This document shows positions 15,226 to 24,192 of a DNA stretch of 64,000 bases, in pieces. The notes under the pieces were generated by a model. The model saw only the letters and a program-made list of their open reading frames with translations. It did no database searches and had not been told where the DNA came from. Made by a program: the position numbers and the translations under genes. Within the stretch, counting starts at the first letter, position 1. Each line of letters starts with the position of its first letter. Source of the stretch: Nemertoderma westbladi (Eukaryota > Xenacoelomorpha > Nemertodermatida > Nemertodermatidae); the NCBI GenBank assembly GCA_032718475.1, contig JAUCBJ010001846.1:62001-126000 (forward strand), written 5' to 3'.

Positions 15226-16375
15226 AATAACGCTGTAAAACTTTCAAAACTTCTGGTCGGGTGAAATGAGCGGGCACGGGTTTACTTGAACCTAAAAGTT
15301 CCCTTAATTTTGTGCCTGATAACAATAAACGATCCTTTTGTTCATGCGGACAGGTTTTAAGCGAGCTCATACCATCGCAACGCTTGCACCAAAATGTCCA
15401 ATCCAGCTTCAACGGCTTTATTTCAAGAGTATTGGTCGGTATTTGATCAAAAATAGCTTGGGCATCAAACGCCCCATAATAATCCCCTACCCCAGCATGG
15501 TCGCGCCCCACAATTAAATAGGCGCATCCAAAGTTTTGGCGAAAAAGGGCGTGTAATAAGGCCTCTTTGGGACCAGCGTAGCGCATGTCCATGGGGTAAC
15601 CAGCTTGTAAAACAGTGTTGGGCATATAATAATGATCAACCAACTTTGTAATGGCCTCAATGCGCACCTTGGCGGGTATATCACCCGATTTAAGCTGACC
15701 TAAAATGGAATGAATCAACACCCCATCACAGGTCTCTAAAGCGATTTTGGTTAAAAACTCATGCGATCGGTGCATGGGGTTACGCGTTTGAAACGCCACC
15801 ACGTTGGACCACCCCCGTTTTATAAACGTTTTTCTAACCACTTCGGGGGTTAAATAAATAGTAGGAAAATCTTGTTTAAACACACCTTCGGTGAGCACCT
15901 CAAGTTGTCCGCCCAAATAAACATCGCCTTGGGCCATTACTTGTTTAACACCAGGGTGGTTGGGGTCAGTGGTTCCAAAAACAGCCTCACATTCAAGGTT
16001 TTTATCAGGCTTGTATTGATCCGCTACATGAAGTAACCCGGACAAGGTTTTATTCACGGAGAAAAGCTCAACGGTATCACCCACTTTTATTTGAGCGGCT
16101 TGATAAGGTGTGCAAGAAAGTGTGATGGGAATAGGCCAAAATAACCCATTGGACAAGCGCATATTTTCACAAACACTTTGCCAATCTGCTTGGCTCATAA
16201 AACCGCTTAAGGGGGTAAACGCCCCCATGCCCATCATCAGCAAATCGCCTAGCTCTTTGGAGCTTAACGTTAGTTGATGTTTTGATTTGATCGCATGAAT
16301 ATGGGCTAAACGCGCCTTTTCAATCAAAAGCGGCTTTAAGCCTTGACCCCCATGAGGGGGAACTAATTGGGTCAT
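15212..16375 (-). CDS. sat: ATP sulfurylase (sulfate adenylyltransferase)
   Basis: Converts sulfate and ATP to adenosine 5'-phosphosulfate (APS) and pyrophosphate, the first step of assimilation; the enzyme also runs in reverse in sulfur oxidisers. The 387-residue product is the homo-oligomeric Sat type, not CysND. It has QTRNPMHRSHEFLTK (nucleotide-binding QxRNPxHxxH) near residues 195-209, GRDHAGVGDYYGAFDAQ (about 292-308), and FWCKRCDGMSSLKTCPH, a zinc-type Cys motif found in bacterial Sat. With an APS-type CysH downstream, no APS kinase is needed, and none is seen here. Confidence 0.94.
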   Translation of the reverse strand: MTQLVPPHGGQGLKPLLIEKARLAHIHAIKSKHQLTLSSKELGDLLMMGMGAFTPLSGFMSQADWQSVCENMRLSNGLFWPIPITLSCTPYQAAQIKVGDTVELFSVNKTLSGLLHVADQYKPDKNLECEAVFGTTDPNHPGVKQVMAQGDVYLGGQLEVLTEGVFKQDFPTIYLTPEVVRKTFIKRGWSNVVAFQTRNPMHRSHEFLTKIALETCDGVLIHSILGQLKSGDIPAKVRIEAITKLVDHYYMPNTVLQAGYPMDMRYAGPKEALLHALFRQNFGCAYLIVGRDHAGVGDYYGAFDAQAIFDQIPTNTLEIKPLKLDWTFWCKRCDGMSSLKTCPHEQKDRLLLSGTKLRELLGSSKPVPAHFTRPEVLKVLQRYYESL

Positions 16376-16393
16376 ATCAAATTAATTGATGAG

Positions 16394-17191
16394 TTAAACA
16401 AATTTATACCAAAATAACATTAAAACCACCAATGATAAAACCCCTACCACTAATCGTTTAGCCAGTTTATCAGACACCCGATTCATCCAAATGCCTCCTA
16501 AAATCACCCCTGGAATACTGCCGCTAATTAGCAGCAAAAAAAGCCCATAGTCAAAGCGACCTTCAAACAAATGCCCTGCCCCTGCGATCATGGTTAAAAA
16601 AAGGGTGTGAAGTAGATCAGACCCCACCAACAAACGAATGGGTAGGGTAGGGTAAAGCAGCCCAATAATAGCCAACCCCAACACCCCGCCGCCCACTGAG
16701 GAGATTGAAACCAAAAAACCCAACAAGGCGCCGGCGCCGATTAGTACACAGTTTCGATACCTTGAGCTTACACCCAACAATCCTGCATCTGGTTTAGATT
16801 TGGCCGACTGCCACTGCGCAATGACCGGCCGCATTAAGGTGATTAAAAGCGTTATCACCACTACCACCAAAAGCACCCAGCCTACTAAATCATCATGTTG
16901 ATCAAGTGGGTAGTGTTTTAGCCATCTGAGTGTTAAAAGCGAGCTTGGTATACTGCCCGCTAATAAATATAAAACAATGGTGGATGAAAAGGCACGGTGG
17001 TAAAAATAGTTTAAGGTTCCAAAAAACTTGGTGACAAATACCACCACCAAATCCGTCCCCACCGCCACAACCGGCGGGATTCCAAAAAATATAATTAAGG
17101 TGGGGGTTAACAGTGAACCACCGCCCACACCCGTTAAGCCCACCATGATGCCAATCAAAAATGAGGCTGTTAGGTATAAAAATTCAATCAC
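16394..17191 (-). CDS. TauE/SafE-family anion exporter
   Basis: The 265-residue membrane protein has eight or so hydrophobic segments and the family's duplicated signature: LIGIMVGLTGVGGGSLLTP near the N-terminus and ALLGFLVSISSVGGGVLGL in the second half. TauE/SafE proteins move sulfite, sulfoacetate or sulfolactate across the inner membrane. Its place between sat and cysH argues for sulfite export (relief of sulfite toxicity) or sulfate-side transport. The start is a GTG. A second paralogue lies at 24193-25002. Confidence 0.88.
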   Translation of the reverse strand: MIEFLYLTASFLIGIMVGLTGVGGGSLLTPTLIIFFGIPPVVAVGTDLVVVFVTKFFGTLNYFYHRAFSSTIVLYLLAGSIPSSLLTLRWLKHYPLDQHDDLVGWVLLVVVVITLLITLMRPVIAQWQSAKSKPDAGLLGVSSRYRNCVLIGAGALLGFLVSISSVGGGVLGLAIIGLLYPTLPIRLLVGSDLLHTLFLTMIAGAGHLFEGRFDYGLFLLLISGSIPGVILGGIWMNRVSDKLAKRLVVGVLSLVVLMLFWYKFV

Positions 17192-17250
17192 TGCTAGCTA
17201 CCATACAGCATGGTTAAATATCACATCGTGGGTATGTTTATTAGCTATTT

Positions 17251-17649
17251 TCATTCTTTAAAACGCAAATGCATTATTTTGTCATCCACTTTTTCCAGCT
17301 TAAGTTCTAAACGTAATGAATCGCGTAGATTTGCCAGTAATTCACCAGGCGAAGAATGTTGATCTTTATCCATCTGCTTTATAACTTTTAATACTAATTT
17401 TATTTGTTTCCGTGAACCTAAAAGCTGGATATCAGCCATTGCACGCTCAAAATTCTCTTGAATTTTTCCTGACATCTTGCGGTGACATGAAAATTCTAAT
17501 TGTCTGTAAGCCTCAAGCAAATAGCTTATTCGCGACGATCTGCGCTCATTGGCAACATCTCGACGTGCTGCAAAATAATGCCCAACCCAGTGACCCACCA
17601 AAGCAATGGTAAAGGCTGCCATCAATTGAGAAAAAAGCACCCAATCCAT
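17251..17649 (-). CDS. Small membrane-anchored hypothetical protein
   Basis: A 132-residue protein with one N-terminal transmembrane segment (about residues 5-27, FSQLMAAFTIALVGHWVGHY) and a charged, mostly helical cytoplasmic remainder rich in Arg, Lys, Gln and Leu. I do not recognise the family with confidence. It lies 7 bases after the cysH stop and 59 bases before the TauE start. Phage and gammaproteobacterial chromosomes carry similar short proteins without known function. Confidence 0.65.
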   Translation of the reverse strand: MDWVLFSQLMAAFTIALVGHWVGHYFAARRDVANERRSSRISYLLEAYRQLEFSCHRKMSGKIQENFERAMADIQLLGSRKQIKLVLKVIKQMDKDQHSSPGELLANLRDSLRLELKLEKVDDKIMHLRFKE

Positions 17650-17656
17650 TATTTAA

Positions 17657-18361
17657 TTAATGCTGAATGGACTGAATGTGTAAGCCACATTCTTTTGTAT
17701 CTGGGTTTTCCCACCACCAACGGCCTGAGCGTACATCTTCACCCGCTACAATCGCGCGGGTACAAGGCGCGCAGCCAATGCTTGCAAACTTTTTATCATA
17801 GAGTTGGTTATAGGGCAGTTGATTGGATTTGATGTACGCCCACACTTGTTGTTCAGACCAATCCAGTAGGGGATTGATTTTATAAAGGCCATTATTTTCA
17901 TCCCACTCAATTGCTTCAAGGTTCTCTCTTGTGACAGATTGATCTTTGCGAATGCCAGTTATCCACGCTTTTTTACCTTTAAGCGCACGTTTAAGGGGCG
18001 CTACTTTACGAATAAAACAACATTGTTTACGGTGTTCAATGCTGTCATAAAAGGCGTTAATACCATTTTGGGCAACAAACTTTTCAATAGACTCAGCATT
18101 GGGGTAAAAAACGGCAATTTGCTTTTGATAACGCCTGCGAATGGAGTCGATCAGCAAAATGGTTTCTTCATGTAACCGACCCGTGTCCAAGGTAAAAATG
18201 AAAACGTCTGGAAAATTCATCATTAAAAGATCAGTTATCACCATATCTTCAATGCTTAGGCTATTGGCAAAGGCCACATCAACATGCGTTTCAATGCCTT
18301 TTTTAAGTACGGTAAGTGTTTGTTGAAGTTGAGCAGAGAAATCAGCCAAGTCGCTTGTCAT
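17657..18361 (-). CDS. cysH: APS reductase (CysH, iron-sulfur type)
   Basis: Reduces APS to sulfite with thioredoxin. The 234-residue protein has both Cys pairs that ligate the 4Fe-4S cluster of APS-specific reductases, CC in HRKQCCFIRK and CxxC in IGCAPCTRAI. It also has the catalytic Cys in the C-terminal ECGLHIQ. The PP-loop region (DMVITDLLMMNFPDVFIFTLDTGR) precedes them. PAPS-specific E. coli CysH lacks the cluster cysteines, so APS is the probable substrate, agreeing with the absence of APS kinase here. ATG at 18361 is chosen over a GTG three codons upstream. Confidence 0.93.
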   Translation of the reverse strand: MTSDLADFSAQLQQTLTVLKKGIETHVDVAFANSLSIEDMVITDLLMMNFPDVFIFTLDTGRLHEETILLIDSIRRRYQKQIAVFYPNAESIEKFVAQNGINAFYDSIEHRKQCCFIRKVAPLKRALKGKKAWITGIRKDQSVTRENLEAIEWDENNGLYKINPLLDWSEQQVWAYIKSNQLPYNQLYDKKFASIGCAPCTRAIVAGEDVRSGRWWWENPDTKECGLHIQSIQH

Positions 18362-18424
18362 ATCACACACCTAAAAAATAAAAGTTTCCCCATTCTAAAA
18401 ATTTTTAACGATTTCTCAAAACAA

Positions 18425-19084
18425 TTATTGGTTAAGACCAACAGCCACTGCACCCTCATAATTTAAATAAACCTGATAATGTTTTGATTCCCAACGCCTT
18501 GAAACCGCATCATCCAAAAACACAATTAAACGATGGGGTGTGAAATGGGAAGCAATGATGATCGAAATATGGTGATTAATAGTTAGCGCATGTTGGTTAT
18601 TCTCAATGCGAAGCCCTGTCAGTTCAAGGCCCTTATATTTAGCCAGCAAATCAATATACAAATGGGCTTGATGAGTTAACGAAGCAATATCGGTGCCAAA
18701 CAATTGATAAAGTGGCTTATCAAGCGCTGCTCGATCAACCATGCGCCCCAACCGATCCACCACTTTTTTATTGTTCCAAAGTGCCCAAGGCTTTTCCCAA
18801 TTCACATATAAAAATAATTGATTCAAACGACCTCGACGCAACCAAATGCGAGCATTGCTGGGAAAAAAATCAGCTAAAACCGTTTGAATCGCCAAAAGGT
18901 CTGGCCACGTTCCAAAGGTGGTAAGTGCTTGTATTTTTTCTTTTAAACGTGCGCGGTCAATTAAGTGGGGGCTTTTAACATGCAATGTAAAAGAATGTGT
19001 TGGCCAACGGTTTAGGTCATTCCAAATACCTGCCAGCAAAATAATCAATAACAATAAACTGCCTAATAAAAAACGAAGCTGCAT
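18425..19084 (-). CDS. ftsQ: Cell division protein FtsQ
   Basis: A bitopic inner-membrane divisome protein linking early and late division proteins. The 219-residue product has an N-terminal transmembrane segment (about 5-24, LLGSLLLLIILLAGIWND), a POTRA-like domain (HVKSPHLIDRARLKEKIQAL), and the beta domain with WEKPWALWNNKKVVDRLGRM, where FtsQ has its conserved WAxWN..L.D..G segment. It is shorter than E. coli FtsQ (276). It follows ddl by 26 bases, the normal dcw order, but ftsA and ftsZ do not follow. Confidence 0.88.
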   Translation of the reverse strand: MQLRFLLGSLLLLIILLAGIWNDLNRWPTHSFTLHVKSPHLIDRARLKEKIQALTTFGTWPDLLAIQTVLADFFPSNARIWLRRGRLNQLFLYVNWEKPWALWNNKKVVDRLGRMVDRAALDKPLYQLFGTDIASLTHQAHLYIDLLAKYKGLELTGLRIENNQHALTINHHISIIIASHFTPHRLIVFLDDAVSRRWESKHYQVYLNYEGAVAVGLNQ

Positions 19085-19110
19085 GCAAAAACCTTCACTA
19101 AAACCGATAC

Positions 19111-20013
19111 CTAAACTGACTTTGTCAAATCAATTAATTGCTGTACCAATGCATCATATGACAAACCTGCCCCCGCCGCTGCTTTTGGAAAAATACTTTT
19201 CGCTGTCATCCCTGGTACGGTGTTGATCTCCAATAAATAAAAATTATCACCATCGTAGCGGCAATCAATTCTGCCCCAATGCTGACAGCCCAACGTGGAA
19301 AAGGCCTGCTTAATCATTTGGTTTAATTTTGTCTGATGCACAGCAGATAAATCAGCCGGACACAACAGTTGGGGTGGGCTTTCATATTTGGTTTGATAAC
19401 TGTGAATGGGGGCATTTAGGTTAATTTGAACAGATGGGAGTATTTGATCCCCTAAAATGGCCATACTGATTTCAGTTCCCGCAATATATTGCTCAACCAA
19501 CACTTGACTAAATGTTGATTGATCTAAAAAATCATCCAAAGATGTTTGATCCTCCACCAAGGCCAGCCCAATGCTTGATCCGCCGCTAACCGGTTTAACA
19601 ACAGCTGGAAATTCAATTAACCGATCAGCCGGCAACAATTTACCCCCTTTTATAACAAAACCCTTGGGGACACAAAGCCCTGCCTGTTGCCATACCTTTT
19701 TTGTTTTTGCTTTATCAAAACATATGGCCGACTCCTTGGCGCCTGTGCCTAAATAAGGAATCGATTGAGCACCTAGCCAAGCAGCCAATGCGCCATCCTC
19801 CCCCCAATGGCCATGCACTAAATTAATCGCTACGGTAAAACTATTTTTGGTTAAAAAATGTTGATCACTTAAAATCTCGGCGGTTATATCAACTAATGTT
19901 GATCGATACCCCAAATGCTGGCAAGCCTTGGCGAAGGTGTGTCCGCCTTTTAATGAAATTTCTCGCTCAGATGACGGCCCTCCAACCAATATTGCAATCA
20001 ATTCATTAGTCAT
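19111..20013 (-). CDS. ddl: D-alanine--D-alanine ligase
   Basis: Makes the D-Ala-D-Ala dipeptide for peptidoglycan. The 300-residue ATP-grasp protein begins IAILVGGPSSEREISLKGG (residues 6-24). It shows PAVVKPVSGGSSIGL at about 134-148, VEQYIAGTEISMAILGD for the metal/ATP region, and the C-terminal LLEINTVPGMTAKSIFP with the Glu and Asn magnesium ligands. Length equals DdlB (about 306). It overlaps murB by 8 bases. Confidence 0.95.
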   Translation of the reverse strand: MTNELIAILVGGPSSEREISLKGGHTFAKACQHLGYRSTLVDITAEILSDQHFLTKNSFTVAINLVHGHWGEDGALAAWLGAQSIPYLGTGAKESAICFDKAKTKKVWQQAGLCVPKGFVIKGGKLLPADRLIEFPAVVKPVSGGSSIGLALVEDQTSLDDFLDQSTFSQVLVEQYIAGTEISMAILGDQILPSVQINLNAPIHSYQTKYESPPQLLCPADLSAVHQTKLNQMIKQAFSTLGCQHWGRIDCRYDGDNFYLLEINTVPGMTAKSIFPKAAAGAGLSYDALVQQLIDLTKSV

Positions 20014-20902
20014 TCCCTACAATTCTTACCTCTTTTTCTAAATCAACACCCATTTTTGATCGCACAACATGTTGGATGTGATCAATCAAATATTCAATGT
20101 CTGTGGCAGTTGCTTGCTTAACATTCACAATAAAATTAGCATGCTTACTTGAAACTTTTGCCCCACCAATACCAAACCCTTTTAAACCCGCGGCCTCAAT
20201 TAAAAGCCCTGCAAAATCAGTTGGGGGATTTTTAAATACTGACCCACAGCTTCTTTGATCAACCGGCTGGGTGTTTTTTCGTACCAACAAATAATGTGCA
20301 CAGCCTAGTTTGGCATTATTATCCTCAAAACAAAAACGAGCACCCACAATGACTCCATATATAGGCAAGCGACAAAACCGATACCCAATCTCACAATCCT
20401 TTGGGGTCAAACTATGTAAAACCCCTTGTTGATCCACCACTTCAATAAAGCACACATAATCCCAAATAGAAAAACCATGGGCACCTGCGTTCATCATCAA
20501 AGCCCCCCCTACACTCCCTGGAATGCCCACCAAAAATGCAGCCCCTAGCTGATCATTTTTTTCAACTTCTCTTGCCAAACGCATCACACCAACGCCTGCA
20601 CCAACATCCACTTGTGTACCCGTAAAAGCCATGTTTCTCATTTGACTCAAATTGATCGAAACTCCCAAAAGCCCGCCGTCGCGAACCAGCGTATTGCTCA
20701 TAAATCCCAAAAAGTGAACCGCTATTTCAGGGCAGTACCTTGACCGAAGCTTAAAAAACGCACAAACCTCATCAACACATTTGGGGTAAAACAAATGAGC
20801 CAAAACACCCCCTGCCCCCCAAACACTTAAGCGCTTGGCACACACATCTAAAAGCCATTTATCTTTTGAAAAACTAGGCTGAATCGCTCTTACACCTTGC
20901 AT
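20006..20902 (-). CDS. murB: UDP-N-acetylenolpyruvoylglucosamine reductase
   Basis: FAD- and NADPH-dependent reductase producing UDP-MurNAc. The 298-residue protein is the short (type II-like) MurB, with the FAD region FLGFMSNTLVRDGGLLGVSI, VGIPGSVGGALMMNAGAHG (residues about 123-141) and CGSVFKNPPTDFAGLLIEAAGLKG containing the catalytic Ser. The C-terminus KMGVDLEKEVRIVG is typical. It overlaps murC by 13 bases and ddl by 8. Confidence 0.95.
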   Translation of the reverse strand: MQGVRAIQPSFSKDKWLLDVCAKRLSVWGAGGVLAHLFYPKCVDEVCAFFKLRSRYCPEIAVHFLGFMSNTLVRDGGLLGVSINLSQMRNMAFTGTQVDVGAGVGVMRLAREVEKNDQLGAAFLVGIPGSVGGALMMNAGAHGFSIWDYVCFIEVVDQQGVLHSLTPKDCEIGYRFCRLPIYGVIVGARFCFEDNNAKLGCAHYLLVRKNTQPVDQRSCGSVFKNPPTDFAGLLIEAAGLKGFGIGGAKVSSKHANFIVNVKQATATDIEYLIDHIQHVVRSKMGVDLEKEVRIVGND

Positions 20903-22296
20903 GTATCACAAAGCGTTTGAGCATGCTCACCAATACTACCCGCCCCTAACATTAGCAACACATCATCGGGCGCTACCAAATCCGTCAACAAATTGACTAG
21001 CTGATCAGATTGATACAGGTAAAATACATCCCCCACAGGGTGTGTGGCTTTAATGGCCTGATACAATACCTCCCCACTACCTTTCACATCAAAGGGTTCC
21101 CCTGCCCCATAGGTGGGTAAAATAATCAGTATTGATAGACTCGCTAAAACTTTTACAAAATCACTTAATAAATTCATGGTTCGGGTGTAGCGATGCGGCT
21201 CAAACACGACCACTAGCCGCCGACCTGAATAAGCCTGCTTAGCTGCCAGTAGACATTGCTCAATCTCTCTGGGATGATGGCAATAATCATCCACTAAATC
21301 AATTTCGCACCCACCTAATACCAAACAATAGGTCGAAAAACGGCGCTTAACCCCCTGATAAGTCGATAAACTAGGTAATAAATTTTTATAATCAAAGCCT
21401 AGCGCGCACAGCACAGCCACCGCAGCCAATAGATTTTGAACGGTATAAACGCCATGTAAATGGGTTTGAATATCTACCAACTCATCCCCTTGATACAAAA
21501 TACTAAACACATTGCCTGTAGACAGATGTTGTCTATTAAATGCCTGAATATCGGCTGTTTTGGACTGCCCATAGGTGATCACACGACCTGAATAATTAGC
21601 CAATAATTTAATGCATGCAGGATCATCTGCACAAACCACTAAACAGCCTTGGGGGTGTATTTGTTGTACAAATTGCAAAAATGCGTTTTGAAACTTATCA
21701 AAAGAGCCTCCATAGTTGGATAAATGGTCATTATCAATATTAAGAATTACCCCAATTTTGGGATTAAGATGTAAAAAACTTTGATCACTTTCATCCCCCT
21801 CGCAAATACAATACGCACTTATCCCTAAATGGGCATTGTATGAATGGCCTTGAGGCTGCCCGCCCATTAAATAGGTGGGGTCTAAGCCTGCTTTTTTCAA
21901 TAAAAATGACAACATCCCCACCACACTGGTTTTGCCATGTGAGCCGCTTACCACAATTGAATGCTCATACCCATTGACAATATGCGCTAATAATTCGCCG
22001 CGAGAAATGGCGGGAATACCTTGCGCTAAGGCTTGAGCTATTTCAGGATTACTTGAATCAATAACGCTAGAGAAAATCACCATATCAGCTGAGCCGACTT
22101 GTGTTTTGCAATGACCGGCGTGTATCGTGGCGCCCGCTCGCTTTAAGTGTTCAGCCAATGGCGTTTGGCGTTTATCAGAACCGTTAACGAGATGCCCTTT
22201 TTTTAAACACAAATACGCCAACGCACTCATACCATGCCCCAATATGCCAATAAAATGAAGACATTTTGGTGAGTTAAAAAAGGAAGACGATATCAT
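20890..22296 (-). CDS. murC: UDP-N-acetylmuramate--L-alanine ligase
   Basis: Adds L-Ala to UDP-MurNAc in the cytoplasm. The 468-residue product has the Rossmann start LHFIGILGHGMSALAYLCL, the ATP P-loop SGSHGKTSVVGML, the CEGDESDQSF metal region, DNDHLSNYG, and the C-terminal FEPHRYTRT. The ATG at 22296 overlaps the zinc-finger stop as TGATG; a TTG one codon upstream is in frame. Family length is about 470-490. Confidence 0.95.
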   Translation of the reverse strand: MISSSFFNSPKCLHFIGILGHGMSALAYLCLKKGHLVNGSDKRQTPLAEHLKRAGATIHAGHCKTQVGSADMVIFSSVIDSSNPEIAQALAQGIPAISRGELLAHIVNGYEHSIVVSGSHGKTSVVGMLSFLLKKAGLDPTYLMGGQPQGHSYNAHLGISAYCICEGDESDQSFLHLNPKIGVILNIDNDHLSNYGGSFDKFQNAFLQFVQQIHPQGCLVVCADDPACIKLLANYSGRVITYGQSKTADIQAFNRQHLSTGNVFSILYQGDELVDIQTHLHGVYTVQNLLAAVAVLCALGFDYKNLLPSLSTYQGVKRRFSTYCLVLGGCEIDLVDDYCHHPREIEQCLLAAKQAYSGRRLVVVFEPHRYTRTMNLLSDFVKVLASLSILIILPTYGAGEPFDVKGSGEVLYQAIKATHPVGDVFYLYQSDQLVNLLTDLVAPDDVLLMLGAGSIGEHAQTLCDTCKV

Positions 22297-22475
22297 CAAG
22301 CGGGATTTTTAACCAAAAACTGCGCGCCACAATAGGGGCAGCGCCCAGTGTTTTTTTGATCAATTTCAATATAAACACGCGGGTGTGTCATTTGGTTAGG
22401 GTTAATGGGGCATGAAACCGGTAAATCATTTGGACTCACCTCAAAATAAGATCTCACTTCTGCTTTTTTACTCAT
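22296..22475 (-). CDS. Small zinc-finger protein (NDUFS6-type zinc ribbon)
   Basis: A 59-residue protein with the pattern Cys...His...CPYCGAQF near its C-terminus: VSCPINPNQMTHPRVYIEI then RCPYCGAQFLV. This is the C-x8-H-x14-C-x2-C zinc motif of the zf-CHCC family that includes mitochondrial complex I subunit NDUFS6 and small proteobacterial proteins. ATG at 22475 overlaps the ilvE stop as ATGA; longer starts would lie inside ilvE. The bacterial role is unclear. Confidence 0.8.
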   Translation of the reverse strand: MSKKAEVRSYFEVSPNDLPVSCPINPNQMTHPRVYIEIDQKNTGRCPYCGAQFLVKNPA

Positions 22476-23395
22476 AGTGCTGTTAGCCATTGTGAATGGT
22501 TTTTTGTGCGGCCGCGAATACAATCAAAATAACGCTGTTGAATCTTTTTGGTAATAGGGCCAGGTTTGCCTGAACCAATGGTTCGCCAGTCAATTTCATA
22601 AATGGGGGTTATCTCGGCTGCTGTGCCTAAAAAAAAGGCTTCATCAGCAATATAGACTTCATCTCTTGTAATCCGCCTGTGAGCATATTCAATGCCCAGC
22701 TCATCCATTAAAGTTAAAAGGGTATCGCTTGTAATACCATTTAACGATGAACCAACCGATGGGGTATGAACCAGGCCATCACGTACGATAAATAAGTTCT
22801 CGCCGCTACCTTCTGCGACAAAACCATCTACATCCAGCATTAATGCTTCATCAAAGCCCGCTTGTTGCGCCTCTTTAAGCGCTAACATGGAGTTAATATA
22901 ATGACCATTGGCCTTAGCGCGACACATCGCCACATTAACGTGATGGCGGTTAAATGATGAGGTTTTAATGCGAATGCCGTTTTCAATGCCTTCATCCCCC
23001 AAATAACTACCCCACGACCACGCCGCAATTGCCACATGTACTTTAAGGCCATCAGCTCGAAGCCCCATGCCCTCTGACCCATAAAAACAAATGGGCCGAA
23101 TGTAGGCATCTTTTAGTTTGTTTTCTCTGAGCACCTCAAGCGTTGCCTGCTTAATTTGTGCCTGTGAAAAGGGGATATCCATTTGTAAAATATGGGCTGA
23201 ATCAAACAATCGACGGATGTGTTCATCTAGGCGAAAAACGACTGTTTGTTGATCATCTGAAAAATACGCCCGTATACCCTCAAATACGCCCATGCCATAA
23301 TGCAGGGTGTGGGTTAGTACATGAACTTTTGCATCTCGCCACGGCAACATTTTGCCATCCATCCAAATCCAACCATCTCGATCCGAAAAATTCAT
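22472..23395 (-). CDS. ilvE: Branched-chain amino acid aminotransferase
   Basis: PLP-dependent class IV aminotransferase for the last step of Val, Leu and Ile synthesis. The 307-residue protein shows HTLHYGMGVFEGIRAYFSDD (about 31-50), IRPICFYGSEGMGLRADG, ANGHYINSMLALKEAQQAG with the PLP Lys, and VAEGSGENLFIVRDG. Length matches E. coli IlvE (309). It is 11 bases after panB and ahead of the wall genes; all point left, so valine/pantothenate and wall synthesis probably share transcripts. Confidence 0.95.
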   Translation of the reverse strand: MNFSDRDGWIWMDGKMLPWRDAKVHVLTHTLHYGMGVFEGIRAYFSDDQQTVVFRLDEHIRRLFDSAHILQMDIPFSQAQIKQATLEVLRENKLKDAYIRPICFYGSEGMGLRADGLKVHVAIAAWSWGSYLGDEGIENGIRIKTSSFNRHHVNVAMCRAKANGHYINSMLALKEAQQAGFDEALMLDVDGFVAEGSGENLFIVRDGLVHTPSVGSSLNGITSDTLLTLMDELGIEYAHRRITRDEVYIADEAFFLGTAAEITPIYEIDWRTIGSGKPGPITKKIQQRYFDCIRGRTKNHSQWLTAL

Positions 23396-23406
23396 GCACT
23401 CTCCAA

Positions 23407-24174
23407 TTAATACAGTGTTTTATCCTTAACATGGGCACTGTATTTCGACAGTGCAGCCCTAATATCAGCCTTTAAATCCGCATAAAACGGGGCAAAACTA
23501 GGCCTATTTTGGGTTAAGCCTAACAAATCTTCGGTTACCACAATTTGGCCATCGCAATGATTACCTGAGCCAATACCAATTAAGGGAATATTAACACTTG
23601 ATACGATATTTTTAGCAACATCAGGCTTAACGCATTCTGCCACCAAAGCAAACACCCCGGCATTTGAAAGCGCTTGAGCGCAATCAACCATTGATTTAGC
23701 AAGTTCTGAGTTTCCACCCACTGACAAAAAACGCCCCAAGCGCTTAACATATTGAGGCAACAATCCAATATGACCCATGATAGGAATGCCGCGATTGACT
23801 AAAAATTCAACGGTTGGGATCATGGCCTGATCAACCTCTAATTTCAAAGCATCCGCACCCGTTTTTGCCAATAAATAGGCGGCATTTTCAAAGGCTGTCT
23901 CAGGGTTTTTTTGATAACTTCCAAAGGGCATATCTATCACCACCAAAGCATGGCTGCATGCATTTGCCACACTCAAGCCATGATAAGCCATGGTTTCTAA
24001 ATCAACCGAGAGTGTATTTTTTTGTTGGTTTAACACCATATCCAATGAATCACCCACTAAAATAATATCAACCAAGGGATCAATAATTCCAGCCATTAAA
24101 CCATGGTAAGCGGTGGCTGCAACCCATTGTTCTGGTCGCCCCTTTTTTAGGTGCTCAACAATAACTTTTTGCAT
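23407..24174 (-). CDS. panB: 3-methyl-2-oxobutanoate hydroxymethyltransferase
   Basis: First committed step of pantothenate synthesis, transferring a hydroxymethyl group from methylene-THF to ketoisovalerate, the product that IlvE also uses. The 255-residue protein has ILVGDSLDMVLNQQKNTLSV (Mg-binding Asp), VIDMPFGSYQ, KTGADALKLE, PIMGHIGLLPQ, and IGIGSGNHCDGQIVVTEDLLGL. Length is about 10 residues below E. coli PanB. No panC or panD is in the window. Confidence 0.94.
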   Translation of the reverse strand: MQKVIVEHLKKGRPEQWVAATAYHGLMAGIIDPLVDIILVGDSLDMVLNQQKNTLSVDLETMAYHGLSVANACSHALVVIDMPFGSYQKNPETAFENAAYLLAKTGADALKLEVDQAMIPTVEFLVNRGIPIMGHIGLLPQYVKRLGRFLSVGGNSELAKSMVDCAQALSNAGVFALVAECVKPDVAKNIVSSVNIPLIGIGSGNHCDGQIVVTEDLLGLTQNRPSFAPFYADLKADIRAALSKYSAHVKDKTLY

Positions 24175-24192
24175 TTTATTTGTAAAAATTGA

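Noticed and set aside
15212-18361. Dissimilatory (reverse) sulfur oxidation by sat and the reductase
   Set aside because: No aprAB or dsrAB is present; CysI, CysG and an APS-type CysH indicate assimilation.
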